From contig OZ220718.1 of the NCBI GenBank assembly GCA_965116765.1, positions 5,766,001-5,830,000 of the forward strand: 64,000 nucleotides of DNA. The letters run 5' to 3'. Below, one piece after another: positions 46,545 through 56,143 of this stretch (within the stretch, counting starts at the first letter, position 1; each line of letters begins with the position of its first letter). Source of the stretch: JAJEEA01 sp965116765. Its GTDB lineage: Bacteria; Acidobacteriota; Vicinamibacteria; Vicinamibacterales; UBA8438. The translations under genes were made by a program, and so were the position numbers. The notes below the pieces were generated by a model. It saw only the letters and a list, made by a program, of their open reading frames with translations. It ran no database searches and was not told where the DNA came from.

Positions 46545-49500
46545 CTACGGATCCTCGCCGACCATTCGCCATCGAATGGCGTCGGCGATCACGACACGTC
46601 CGGAGGATCGGTTGGACACCACGACCCGTGCCGCGCCCCGCGGCAGGTCGAAGTCGCCCAGGGTGTTCCAGCCGGTCTCGGCCGCGGCGGCGTCGAACTC
46701 CAGGGCGCGTTCTTCACCGCCCGCGATCAGCGTCAGGTCGTAGGTCCCGGGCCTCCCGAGTCCCGTCGAGACGTTGATCTGGACGTTCGGCGCCGGCGAC
46801 CCGCCGCCCTGCCGCGTCGTCGGCTCGGGAAGGTGCAGCGCCAGGCGCCAGCGCCCCGCCCGCGGCAGCTCGGCCGCGAACACGGCCCGACGGTCCCCGG
46901 GGCCGCTCCGGACCACGGCCATCGTGTGGCGGTACTTGCCCCAGCTCGCGGGGGCCTCCCGCCGGCTCCACTCGGTGGGCGTGCCGGCGAACCCGCTCGC
47001 CTCCGGCAGCCCCTGGTCCATGTCGACCGGCGGCAGGAAGAAGCTCGACAGGCCGCCCGCGAGACGCACGCCGTTCTGCTCTTCGTCCGACTCGACGGAG
47101 AACCCCGGGTCGAGATCGTCGACGACGATGTCCGTCGTCGCCGCCGGCCGCCACTCGCTGGGCCGGCTGCCGAGGAAGGGCTCGGCGCGGACCTGCGCCT
47201 CCTGATCGACCCGCGGCAGGGTCAGCTGCACGTCCTGCCGGTTGAGCGACAGATACGGCTGCAGCCACAGCTCGACCGGCGGCGCCGCGCTGAGCATCCC
47301 GATCTCGACCGTCTCGCGGCCGGCCACCCGCACCGGCGCGGTCCCCTGCCAGACGTTGGTTTCGTTGTCCCCGGCGGTGGCGTAGCGCATGTGCAGCAGG
47401 CCCGGGACGGCCTCGTCGTTGCGCACGTGGACGCGCGTCTGGTAGCGGGGATTGCCCCGTTCGTCGTCGGCCAGCCGATCGACCACGACCGGCGAGGCGA
47501 CGAAGCCGGGCAGCGCCGCATCGTGCAGCCAGTCGCCGATCAGCGGCTCGAGGTCGGCGTCGAGCTCCGCCGCTAGCCGCGCCAGATCGGCCGCCGTGAA
47601 CTGCCGGCCCCGGTAGCGGGCCCGCAGCTCGGCCAGCAGCGCCGCGGTCTTGTCGCGTCCCAGGCCGTCGAGGATCGAGCGCGCGATCGCCCGGCCCTTG
47701 AGGGCGAGGACGTTGAACGCCCCCGCCGCGTCCCCGGCCGGGTCGAGCTCGGCCAGCGGCGCCCCGAGGGCGCGGTCCCAGACCGAGGGGCGGTCGGACG
47801 CCGCCGACAGCACCGCGTCGGCGGCCGTGTTCATGCTGCCCGTCATCATGTCGACGATGATCTCGCCGACCATGGCGTTGCCCTCCTGGCCGAACATGAA
47901 CGGCGAGAAGTAGCCCGCCTTGCCGGTCAGCAGCCGGTTGACGAGCTCGTCGAGGACGAAGTCGACGGCCAGCGCGCCCTCCCCCCGCGCGCCGGTCTGA
48001 AAGAGCAGGAAGTTGCGCGACCCGCCGAGAAACAGGTTGCCGCCGCTGACGTCGTTCTCGAAGAACTGCTCGAGGGCCTCCACCTTGGCGCGGGCCAGCC
48101 CGCCGTCGCGCCCCTCGAAGCTCTCCGGGTTGATGAACCCGAGCTCGAAGCGCGAGGTGGTGAAGCCGTTCTCGCGCAGCAGCAGCAGCCCCGGCAGCGC
48201 CTGCGTGGTGTCCATGCGCCAGCCGCCGCCGTAGCCGCGCAGGACGGTCGGCGACTCGACCAGGGTCAGGCCGTCGTAGGGGTACGGCAGGCCGAGCCGC
48301 TCGGCGTCGCTGAGGATCTCCTCGACGCGCTGCCGGATCTCGCCCGCGGCGTCCGCGAAGAGGCGCAGGTTGCGGTCGTGGCCCGGGTGGACGAGGATCT
48401 CGAGCTCGACCCCCGCCGCCTCGATCGCGCGCCGCTCGAAGCGCGAGGCCAGCAACCCCACGTGCGGCACCGGCGCGCCGGGCCGGAAGCGGAAGCGGGC
48501 CGCGCCGCCGCCCGAGCCGAGGGTCTGCCGCCGGCCCGGGCCCGCCACCAGCCAGCCCTCCGGGACCTCGACCTCGAGATCGACCTCGAAGTAGTCGGCG
48601 GGATGCGTCCGCGGGTCGCCGCCGGGCACGTCGCTGCCGGCGTGCGGCAGCCAGCCGAGGCCCGGCATCAACGCGACGTAGCGCCGGTCGAACACGCCGG
48701 GGTCGGCCCCGATCAGGGCGATCTGGGCATCCATCATGGTGGCGCCGGGCAGGTCGAACGCCGAGTCGAGGTAGCCGAAACCGACGTCGGGCCGGCCGGC
48801 GGCCGACAAGGCGACCCGGGTCTCCGCGCCCGGCGCCAGCGCGCGCGGGGGCGTGATCTCCAGCAGCCCGGCGTCGTGCGTCCAGGCCGCCTCTTCGCCG
48901 CCGGCCGCCGCGCGCTCCACCGCGAGCCCCGGGTTGAAGGTGAACAGCAGCGTGTCGAGGCCCCGGTCGGGCGGCGCCTGCACCGTGATCTCGAGGTCGA
49001 GGGCGACCTGCCGGCCCGGCTCGACGCGCACCGTGCCGGCGACCGCCTGCACGTCGGCGCGCGGGTCGTCGCGGCGCGCCTCGTGCGCGGCGAGCCAGGC
49101 GGCACGGTCGTCCCTGGCGCCCGCCGCCTGCGAGGCCAGCGCGGCGACGAGGAGGCCGGCCGCGGCGGCGAGCCCGCCCCCGAGGGCGATGCGCCGCGAT
49201 CGCGGTCCGCCGTCCCGGCGCGGATGGAAGGCCGCCGCGAGGGTCAGGCACCCCGCGGCCATCATCAACGCGGCGAGGCGTTGCCCGACGCTGACGGCGC
49301 CGGCGAGGCTCGGCACCAAGTCGGACGCCATCTGGAAGTTGAGCATGCCCAGCGCCGGCTGGAGGTAGATCGGCAGCCGGAACTGCATCCAGATCTGGAG
49401 CCCGACGAGGGCGAGCGCGGCCAGCGCGACCACCAGGCGGTTGCGGACGAGGACCGCGAGGAGCATGACGACCGCGCACCAGAGCACGAACATCGACAGC

Positions 49501-49988
49501 GCCGCGATCAGGAACCCGGCCAGGGAGTACGGCTCGATGGGCTCGCCCCCGTACCAGTCGAGCCCCACCGCCAGGGCGCCTAACGCCTGCAGCGCCATCG
49601 CCGTGAAGAGCACGGGCCCCCAGGCCATCGCCACCAGGCCGAGGACGCGGCCGACGAGGAACTCGGGGTTCGACACGGGGCGCGAGTCGAGCACCTCGGC
49701 GATGCGCTCGCGCTCGTCCCGGGCCCTGACGTCGAAGGCGAGGAAGATCAGGCCCAGCAGGAAGATCACCACGAAGTACAGGCCCACCCCCGACATCAGG
49801 TAGCGCGGCCCGACCGCGCCGACGGTGGCCGAGAACCGCGACGCGAGGGTGTGGATGAACGTGTAGTAGCCGTAGGCGAGGAAGGTGAACGCCACCGACA
49901 GGACGGCGAACACCCAGTAGCGAACCAGGCGCCGCACGGAACGGATCTCGGCGCGGGCGACGGCGAGAATCATCGGCAGCCGAATCAT
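46545..49988 (-). CDS. ABC-2 permease fused to an M1-peptidase-like module and golvesin-like C-terminus
   Basis: A 1147-residue protein. Residues 1 to about 290 carry about seven helices of ABC-2 type ('SVRRLVRYWVFAVLSVAFTF'). Residues about 300-870 resemble M1 (ERAP/aminopeptidase N-like) domains ('LDLEITVQAPPDRGLDTLLF', 'YPYDGLTLVESPTVLRGYGG'), but at the zinc site HExxH is replaced by 'DELVN' (about 672), so it should be catalytically dead. The last ~150 residues ('RWRLALHLPEP', 'VIADAIRW') match the golvesin-like beta domain found at the ends of secreted enzymes. The ATG overlaps the ATPase stop (ATGA). ABC-permease/M1 fusions are known in other bacteria; the golvesin tail and lost zinc site are unusual. 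Confidence 0.82.
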   Translation of the reverse strand: MIRLPMILAVARAEIRSVRRLVRYWVFAVLSVAFTFLAYGYYTFIHTLASRFSATVGAVGPRYLMSGVGLYFVVIFLLGLIFLAFDVRARDERERIAEVLDSRPVSNPEFLVGRVLGLVAMAWGPVLFTAMALQALGALAVGLDWYGGEPIEPYSLAGFLIAALSMFVLWCAVVMLLAVLVRNRLVVALAALALVGLQIWMQFRLPIYLQPALGMLNFQMASDLVPSLAGAVSVGQRLAALMMAAGCLTLAAAFHPRRDGGPRSRRIALGGGLAAAAGLLVAALASQAAGARDDRAAWLAAHEARRDDPRADVQAVAGTVRVEPGRQVALDLEITVQAPPDRGLDTLLFTFNPGLAVERAAAGGEEAAWTHDAGLLEITPPRALAPGAETRVALSAAGRPDVGFGYLDSAFDLPGATMMDAQIALIGADPGVFDRRYVALMPGLGWLPHAGSDVPGGDPRTHPADYFEVDLEVEVPEGWLVAGPGRRQTLGSGGGAARFRFRPGAPVPHVGLLASRFERRAIEAAGVELEILVHPGHDRNLRLFADAAGEIRQRVEEILSDAERLGLPYPYDGLTLVESPTVLRGYGGGWRMDTTQALPGLLLLRENGFTTSRFELGFINPESFEGRDGGLARAKVEALEQFFENDVSGGNLFLGGSRNFLLFQTGARGEGALAVDFVLDELVNRLLTGKAGYFSPFMFGQEGNAMVGEIIVDMMTGSMNTAADAVLSAASDRPSVWDRALGAPLAELDPAGDAAGAFNVLALKGRAIARSILDGLGRDKTAALLAELRARYRGRQFTAADLARLAAELDADLEPLIGDWLHDAALPGFVASPVVVDRLADDERGNPRYQTRVHVRNDEAVPGLLHMRYATAGDNETNVWQGTAPVRVAGRETVEIGMLSAAPPVELWLQPYLSLNRQDVQLTLPRVDQEAQVRAEPFLGSRPSEWRPAATTDIVVDDLDPGFSVESDEEQNGVRLAGGLSSFFLPPVDMDQGLPEASGFAGTPTEWSRREAPASWGKYRHTMAVVRSGPGDRRAVFAAELPRAGRWRLALHLPEPTTRQGGGSPAPNVQINVSTGLGRPGTYDLTLIAGGEERALEFDAAAAETGWNTLGDFDLPRGAARVVVSNRSSGRVVIADAIRWRMVGEDP

Positions 49989-50953
49989 TGCGCCTCCCCG
50001 TCGGGTGCGGTCCCGGCCTGCTGCCGGGCCGCCGCGGTGCGGCCCCGGGCCGCCATGAACGCGATGTAGCTCTCCTCGAGGGTGGGCTCGGCCACCGGCG
50101 CCGCCGCCGGCGGCAACGGCCGGCCGCCCGCCACCCCGCGCAGCGTGACTTGGCCGTCCGAGACGCTGCTCGAGACGATCTCGTGGCGGCTCTCGACGGC
50201 CTCGGCGCCCGCGAGCTCCGCCGTCACCTCGAAGACCTGTCCCGCCGCGAGCCCGAGCAGCTTCGACGGCGGGCCCTGGAAGGCGACGCGGCCGGCGTCG
50301 AGCAGGGCGATCTCGCGGCAGCCCGCCCCCAGGTCGGCGACGATGTGGGTCGACAGCAGAATCGTCCGCTCGCGCCCCAGCCCGCTCATCAGCTGCCGGA
50401 AGCGGATGCGCTCTTCGGGGTCGAGGCCGACGGTGGGCTCGTCGACCACCAGCACGTCCGGCTCGTGGACCAGGGCCTGGGCCACCCCCAGCCGGCGCAC
50501 CATACCCCCCGAGAGCTTCTTCACCTTGCGATGGGCGACCTCGCCGAGGCCGACCTGGTCGAGGACCTCGGCGACGCGGGCCCGGCGCTTCTTCCGGTCC
50601 AGCATGCCCGAGAGCTGCGCCAGGGTGTCGAGCACCTCCTCGACGCGGTGCAGTCGCCAGGCCCCGAAGTCCTGCGGCAGATAGCCGAGCCGGGCGCGGA
50701 CCGCCCGGGGATCGCGGGTGACGTCGTGCCCGCACACCCTGACCTGCCCCGCGGTGGGCGCGATCAGGGTGCACACGATGCGCATGAGGGTGCTCTTGCC
50801 CGCGCCGTTGGGGCCGAGCAGGCCGAAGAGGCCGGCGCCGCAGGCCAGATCGACGCCGTCGAGGGCGGTGTGGCCGCCCGGGTAGGTGTGGCGAAGGCCG
50901 CGGATCTCGATCGCCCCGGAGGGCGCCGCGGCGTTCTGCGGGTCGCCGGTCAT
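49985..50953 (-). CDS. ABC transporter ATP-binding protein, first gene of the efflux operon
   Basis: A 322-residue NBD with all motifs: A-loop region 'RHTYPGG', Walker A 'GPNGAGKST' (about 47), Q-loop 'YLPQDFG', signature 'LSGGMVRRLGVAQAL', Walker B 'VLVVDEPTVGLDPEERIRF' and H-loop 'STHIVADL'. The C-terminal ~90 residues form the accessory domain seen in ABC-2 export ATPases. Its closest match in the window is the NBD of the RND-ABC fusion ('DEPTVGLDPRERIRF'). It should energise the permease/M1-like protein encoded next. An ATG at 50953 is used; the ~290-base region upstream has no gene and should contain the operon promoter. Confidence 0.92.
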   Translation of the reverse strand: MTGDPQNAAAPSGAIEIRGLRHTYPGGHTALDGVDLACGAGLFGLLGPNGAGKSTLMRIVCTLIAPTAGQVRVCGHDVTRDPRAVRARLGYLPQDFGAWRLHRVEEVLDTLAQLSGMLDRKKRRARVAEVLDQVGLGEVAHRKVKKLSGGMVRRLGVAQALVHEPDVLVVDEPTVGLDPEERIRFRQLMSGLGRERTILLSTHIVADLGAGCREIALLDAGRVAFQGPPSKLLGLAAGQVFEVTAELAGAEAVESRHEIVSSSVSDGQVTLRGVAGGRPLPPAAAPVAEPTLEESYIAFMAARGRTAAARQQAGTAPDGEAQ

Positions 50954-51242
50954 GAGACCTCCGCCGGCCCTCCCGCTCGTGCGGGTCGCGGGCCCGAGAG
51001 TGTCGCGTACCTTGTCTATACGGAGAACGTTACGCCATGTTGCAGCCGTTTGTTCGCCGGACGGAACGGCGGGGCGAGGAATGCGATGCGTCGGCGAGGG
51101 GCTCGCCCTGGTTCGCGCGGGAGATCGGGACCCTTCGGCAGAGAGCGAGGGGGCGGGATGCGGGGGATGTTCGCGACGTACTCGCGGCGGGCGCCGGGCG
51201 GCCCATCGGCTGCCCGGGCGACCGCCGCGGCACGCCTCTCCG

Positions 51243-52382
51243 CTACTCGTCGGCGACCGAGTACTTCGTGAACGCTCCGCCCGCGAAGCGCAGCGAGTTC
51301 GGCCCCTCGGCCGCGAACACGTTGCCGTCCGCGTCGACCGCGACGCCCTCGCCGGCCGCCCCCTGGTACGGCCGCGTCTCCGCGTCGAACGGCGGGATGA
51401 AGCCGGTGACGCGGTCCTCGTCGATGGGCCCGATGCGCACGCCGTTCATCCAGTTGGCATGGCTGGTCATGCTCGACTCGGAGTCGATCGAGTACAGCAT
51501 GTCGTCGGCGGTGATGAAGATGCCGCTGATGCGCCCGTGCGAGTAGAGCGAGTCGAGGTAGTTGCCGTCCTGGTCGAAGATCTCGATGCGGTGGTTGCCG
51601 CGATCCGCGACGAAGAGCCGCCCCTGCGAGTCGAACTCCACCGCGTGGGGGGTGCGGAACTCCCCGTGAAGGGTGCCGATGCGTCCCCACTCCTTGATGA
51701 ACGTGCCGTCGGGGGCGAACTTCAGGATGCGGCCGGTGAGGCCCGCCTCGCGTCCCGCCGCTATCGCCTGGTTGGAGGTCATGCCCTGGCCGCTGTGGCC
51801 GTCGGCGACGAAGATGCTGCCGTCGGGCGCGGTGACCACGTCGTTCGGCTGGTTGAGCTGGTTGGGGCCGGTCCCCGGCTGGCCCGCGGTGCCGAGGCTC
51901 ATCAGGAGCTCGCCGTCGGGGCTGAACTTGTGGACCTGGTGCCCCTTGGTCCCTTCCGCGTTCCCCGCGAAGTCGGTCACCCAGACGTTGCCGTCGGCGT
52001 CCACGTGGATGCCGTGCGGCGTCACCATGATGCCCCCGCCGAAGTTCGCGAGCACCTCCCCGGTGTTGCGGTCGAACTTGAAGACGGGGTCGACGGGATT
52101 GGAGTCGCAGTTGATGGGCACGCCCGCGCCGAACGAGCCGGCGCCGCAGCGCTCGTAGGCCCAGACGTGGCCGTCGATCGGGTCGATGTCGACGCCGGCG
52201 GTCGAGCCCCACTCCCGGCCCTCGGGCAGGTCGCCCCAGTTCGCGGTCACGGTCGCGGTGGGGTTCGGCAGGCCCTCGCCGGTGATCGTGTTGCCCGCCG
52301 ACTGCGACTCGGCGGTCGACGCGCCGAGCACCAGGGCGCCGCAGGCGAACAACGTGGACATCAGATATCGTGACCTTGACAT
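51243..52382 (-). CDS. Secreted NHL-repeat beta-propeller protein
   Basis: A 379-residue protein with a signal peptide ('LMSTLFACGALVLGASTA') and at least five NHL repeats ('DADGNVWVTDFAGNAEG', 'DSQGRLFVADRGNHRIEIF', 'GVAVDADGNVFAAEGPNSL'). It belongs to the same broad group as the NHL protein at 15682-16869 and to peptidyl-alpha-hydroxyglycine lyase-like propellers, without recognisable catalytic residues of that enzyme. Start at the ATG at 52382, preceded by AGGAGAG. Divergent from the beta-helix gene with 139 bases between. Confidence 0.85.
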   Translation of the reverse strand: MSRSRYLMSTLFACGALVLGASTAESQSAGNTITGEGLPNPTATVTANWGDLPEGREWGSTAGVDIDPIDGHVWAYERCGAGSFGAGVPINCDSNPVDPVFKFDRNTGEVLANFGGGIMVTPHGIHVDADGNVWVTDFAGNAEGTKGHQVHKFSPDGELLMSLGTAGQPGTGPNQLNQPNDVVTAPDGSIFVADGHSGQGMTSNQAIAAGREAGLTGRILKFAPDGTFIKEWGRIGTLHGEFRTPHAVEFDSQGRLFVADRGNHRIEIFDQDGNYLDSLYSHGRISGIFITADDMLYSIDSESSMTSHANWMNGVRIGPIDEDRVTGFIPPFDAETRPYQGAAGEGVAVDADGNVFAAEGPNSLRFAGGAFTKYSVADE

Positions 52383-52521
52383 GGCATCTCTCTCCTTGAG
52401 CCCGCGTTCAGCGAGCTCATGTTCTCGGTTCCCGCCTTGCCGCCCTGCACTTGGACGACGCTCGGATGATAGCCTGAAACCGGGCTCGACGCCTGCCGAG
52501 CCGCAGAAAGAGAGGTCGTCC

Positions 52522-54594
52522 GTGCGTGAGAGGGTCGGTCGACTCGGATGCATCGCCGCGTTGGGCCTGTTGCCTTTGGGCGCATCGCAGTTCGGCGGCG
52601 ACGCCGTCGTCCTGGCGCAGGCGGGAGAGGCGCCGGGGAACGCGGTCGCGGCGGGAGAGCTCGTCGTTGAGCCCCCGACCCTGATCAACCTGGGCTTCGA
52701 GTGGCTCATCGAGGGCGACGACAACCGAAACGCCGCGGTGGAGGTGTCGTATCGCCGGCAGGGCGGGACGGCGTGGTCGCCGGCGCTCCCGTTGCTGCGG
52801 CTCCAGGGCGAGCGCATCTCGGTGGGCAACCAGTTCGACGTCGTCGTGCCGAACATGTTCGCCGGGAGCATCCTCGACCTCGAGCCCGACACCCCGTACG
52901 AGGCGCGGCTCGTGCTGACCGATCCCGACGGCGTGATCGGCGAGGCGGCCAGGACCGTGACCGTGCGGACGCGGGCAGAGCCGATGCCGTACGCGGAGGG
53001 CAGGGTGTTCCACGTCTATCCGCACGGCTTCGATGGCGCCAAGATCGAGCCGTCGTTCGAGGGGTTGATATGCGCGTACAACTCCTCTTGCGGCGGCGGG
53101 GACTTCGCCACCGCCGGGCGTCCCCGGGTGCGCGCCGGCGACACCCTGCTCGTGCACGCCGGCCTCTACCGCTACAACCACCTCGAGTACGGCGGGGCCA
53201 ACCGCGCCTTTCCGTTCGAGGGCACGTACTACCTGACGGCCGACGGCACCCCCGAGCGGCCGATCGTCATCAAGGCCGCCGGCGACGGCGAGGTGATCTT
53301 CGACGGCAACGGCAACTTCGCCCTCTTCAACGTCATGGCGGCCGACTACACGTACTTCGAGGGCATCACCTTTCGCAACACCGAGTTCGCCATCTGGGCC
53401 GGCCAGCAGTTCATCGCGGGGGCGAAGGGGCTCACCGTCAAGCACAGCCGCTTCGAGGACGTCGGGGTCGGCGTCTTCACGAGCTACTCGGGGTCGAGCA
53501 ACTTCTACATCGCCGACAACCGCTTCCACGGCCGGAACGACCCGGACCGGATGATCGGATGGACCGACGCGCCGCTGTGGGGGCGGTTCGACGGCGTCGA
53601 CGGTCAGGTTCATCCCCCCGTCATGGCGTCCTACGTGGCGGTGAAGCTCTACGGCCCCGGCCACGTCGTGGCCTACAACTACATCGCCGACTTCCACGAC
53701 GGCATCAACGTGGAGACCTACGGGAACCCCGATGGCAGCGTCGCGTCCGGACCGGGCCCGAAGTACCCGCCGCGCGAGTACCGGGACCGGCGTCCCGTGG
53801 CCATCGACTTCTACAACAACCACATCACCAACTCGCACGACAACCCGATCGAGACCGACGGGAGCCTGCACAACGTGCGCGTGCTCCGGAACCTGTTCAT
53901 CAACCACCCGTCGCACGCGTTCTGCAGCCAGCCGGTGCTCGGCGGACCCGTCTACTGGATTCGGAACATCGGCTACAACCTCCCGGGCGGATCGAGCCGC
54001 TTCTTCGGCGCCGCCGGCGTCGTGTTCTACAACAACACCATTCTGGCCGAGACCACCGGGACGATGTCGAACACCCATTGGCGGAACAACCTGATTCTCG
54101 GGCAGAACGCGCCGTCCGACTTCCGGGGGCAGCGTGCGAACCTGTTCGGGATCACGACGTTCACCAACTACACGTCGTCGGACTACAACGGCTTCGGTCC
54201 CGCGCCCGACACCGCGATGCCGTTTCGATGGGAGAGCCCGCCGTTCGACGTGGCCGCCGACTTCCGGGCCCCGAACCACGTCCCGGCGCTGGAGCTGCGC
54301 GAGTTCGCGACGCTCGCGGAGTACAGCGCCGCCACCGGGCAGGACCGGAACAGCGTGCAGGTGGGATACGACGTGTTCGTGAACGTGCCGGCGCTCGACG
54401 CCCGGGACGTCGGCACGCTGCAGGCCGTCTACGACGCGGACGACCTCGACTTCCGCCTCAGGCCCGGCTCGGCCGCCGTCGACCGCGGGATGGTGCTGCC
54501 GACGGTGACCGACGGCTTCACCGGGAGGGCGCCCGACCTCGGGGCGCTGGAGGTCGGACGCCCCGCGCCCCACTATGGGCCGCGTCCTCGGTGA
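52522..54594 (+). CDS. Secreted right-handed parallel beta-helix protein
   Basis: A 690-residue protein. A short hydrophobic leader ('CIAALGLLPLGASQF') suggests export. Residues about 50-150 form a fibronectin-III-like domain ('DTPYEARLVLTDPDG'), followed by many beta-helix coils ('YTYFEGITFRNTEFAIWAG', 'NFYIADNRFHGRNDPD', 'HVVAYNYIADFHDGINVETYG', 'VLRNLFINHPSHAF'). The fold is that of pectate-lyase and related polysaccharide-active proteins; no specific lyase residues can be assigned. The last 30 residues resemble a small 'APDLGALE' tail typical of such proteins. The GTG at 52522 has GAGAGG six bases upstream; an ATG at 52381 lacks support. Confidence 0.82.
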   Translation: MRERVGRLGCIAALGLLPLGASQFGGDAVVLAQAGEAPGNAVAAGELVVEPPTLINLGFEWLIEGDDNRNAAVEVSYRRQGGTAWSPALPLLRLQGERISVGNQFDVVVPNMFAGSILDLEPDTPYEARLVLTDPDGVIGEAARTVTVRTRAEPMPYAEGRVFHVYPHGFDGAKIEPSFEGLICAYNSSCGGGDFATAGRPRVRAGDTLLVHAGLYRYNHLEYGGANRAFPFEGTYYLTADGTPERPIVIKAAGDGEVIFDGNGNFALFNVMAADYTYFEGITFRNTEFAIWAGQQFIAGAKGLTVKHSRFEDVGVGVFTSYSGSSNFYIADNRFHGRNDPDRMIGWTDAPLWGRFDGVDGQVHPPVMASYVAVKLYGPGHVVAYNYIADFHDGINVETYGNPDGSVASGPGPKYPPREYRDRRPVAIDFYNNHITNSHDNPIETDGSLHNVRVLRNLFINHPSHAFCSQPVLGGPVYWIRNIGYNLPGGSSRFFGAAGVVFYNNTILAETTGTMSNTHWRNNLILGQNAPSDFRGQRANLFGITTFTNYTSSDYNGFGPAPDTAMPFRWESPPFDVAADFRAPNHVPALELREFATLAEYSAATGQDRNSVQVGYDVFVNVPALDARDVGTLQAVYDADDLDFRLRPGSAAVDRGMVLPTVTDGFTGRAPDLGALEVGRPAPHYGPRPR

Positions 54595-54600
54595 TGCTGG

Positions 54601-55965
54601 CTACGGCGCCGGCGCGAATCCCGAGCGGTCGACCCACTCGCCGAGGCGCATGACCCGGTCGATGTCCAGGGTGTTCCCGATGTCGGCCAGGGGGTCGGCG
54701 TTCAGCACCACGAGGTCGGCGACCTTGCCGGCCTCGAGGGTGCCGAAGTCGGCCTCGCCCACCGGGGGCATCTGGGCCGCGCCGGTGGCGGTCGCGGCGA
54801 CGATGGCGTCCATCGGGGTCAGGCCGGCCTCGACGTACATCTCCATCTCGTGGTGCATGCCCCAGCCGAACGGGACGTTCGGGGTGCCGGCGTCGTTGCC
54901 CATCGCGACCGCGACCCCGGCGTCGTGCATCGTCTTCACGAAGTCCAGGAGCTGCCGGAACGCGGCCTTGCCGTCCTCGAACCCCGGGTCGTCGACGATC
55001 TCCGCCCTGACTGCCGGGTCGTCCAGGCGGGCCAACGCATCCGGGTTGAACATCTCGAACGCGGCGCGCAGCTCGGGGTCGTCGAGCAGCTCCGGACGCT
55101 CGGCGAAGTGCCAGCGGTTCTGGACGATGGACAGGGTCGGGGTGAAGTAGACGTCGTTGTCCAGGCACATCCGGATGAACTCGGCCGAGGGCTCGGGATC
55201 GTCCATCGGGACGCCGGAGCCGGGGCCGAAGGTCAGCACCGTGCTGTGCAGGAAGTCCCACAGGCCGGCCTCGACGAGCTGGCGGCCGTCGGCCTCGTCG
55301 TCGATGTGGGCGACGGGGATGGCGCCGTTCGCCAGCGCCTCTTCGACGATCGCGGCGCGTATCTCGGGCGGGATCTTGAGGCCCGGCTCGGCGACCTCGT
55401 TCACCCACATCTTGATGAAGTGCACGCCGAGCGCGATCTGATCGCGCACCAGCGCGCGCGCCTCCTCCTCGGTGGCGGGGGCGTTGCGGCCGGCCGCGTT
55501 GAAGCCGCCGGGGTAGGAGAACCCCATCCCCGCCGTATAGGTCCGGGGAGCGTCGGCGCGGCCGGCGGCCGCCAGCAGGTAGGCGACCCGCTCCGGCGTG
55601 TCGCTGCCGGTGCTCCGGGCGGTGGTCACGCCGTAGTGGAGCTGCGAGCGGAACTGGCGCTCGATCTCCTCCGGTCCCTCCCGGTAGTGCACGTGCAGGT
55701 TCACGAGCCCGGGAATGATGGTCTTGCCGGCGAGGTCGACGGTCTCCGCGCCGTCGGGCACCGGCGTCGCGCCGCGCGCGCCGGCGCTCTCGATCCGGCC
55801 GTCGCGGACGACGACCACCGAGTCGGCCACCGGCGGCCCGCCGGTGGCGTCGATGAGCTGCGCGCCGACGAGCGCGAGCGCGCCGGCGCCCTCGGGAGGG
55901 GGGCCTTCTCCGCAGCCGACGAGAGTCAGGGCCAGCGCGGCCGCCAGCAGATGAAATCGTCTCAT
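54601..55965 (-). CDS. Amidohydrolase-family lipoprotein
   Basis: A 454-residue lipoprotein ('LTLVGCGE' lipobox) with the metal-dependent amidohydrolase fold. Metal ligands: 'NLHVHY' (HxH, about 93), carboxylated Lys in 'FIKMWVNE' (about 175), His in 'PVAHIDDEAD' and 'DFLHSTV', and the Asp in 'GNDAGTPN'. C-terminal beta domain 'LEAGKVADLVVLNADPLADI'. Such exported members are usually called prolidase- or imidazolonepropionase-like; the substrate cannot be assigned. AGAGG lies seven bases before the ATG at 55965. A 65-base piece of this gene (55540-55603) has a diverged copy at 61954-62018. Confidence 0.92.
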   Translation of the reverse strand: MRRFHLLAAALALTLVGCGEGPPPEGAGALALVGAQLIDATGGPPVADSVVVVRDGRIESAGARGATPVPDGAETVDLAGKTIIPGLVNLHVHYREGPEEIERQFRSQLHYGVTTARSTGSDTPERVAYLLAAAGRADAPRTYTAGMGFSYPGGFNAAGRNAPATEEEARALVRDQIALGVHFIKMWVNEVAEPGLKIPPEIRAAIVEEALANGAIPVAHIDDEADGRQLVEAGLWDFLHSTVLTFGPGSGVPMDDPEPSAEFIRMCLDNDVYFTPTLSIVQNRWHFAERPELLDDPELRAAFEMFNPDALARLDDPAVRAEIVDDPGFEDGKAAFRQLLDFVKTMHDAGVAVAMGNDAGTPNVPFGWGMHHEMEMYVEAGLTPMDAIVAATATGAAQMPPVGEADFGTLEAGKVADLVVLNADPLADIGNTLDIDRVMRLGEWVDRSGFAPAP

Positions 55966-56143
55966 GGTCAACCTCTTGGTTCGTCTTCCTGCCCGGCCCG
56001 CGGGTGCGTCAGGCGGCGGACCGGGCGCCTGCCGTCTCAGGCGGGGGCCTGCGCATCGTGTCGGACCGGGCTCAGCCCGGCTCCGGTCGCCCCACGTCGC
56101 CCACGAGGGACGCCAACACGTCGCGGGAATGTGTCCGCCGGAA

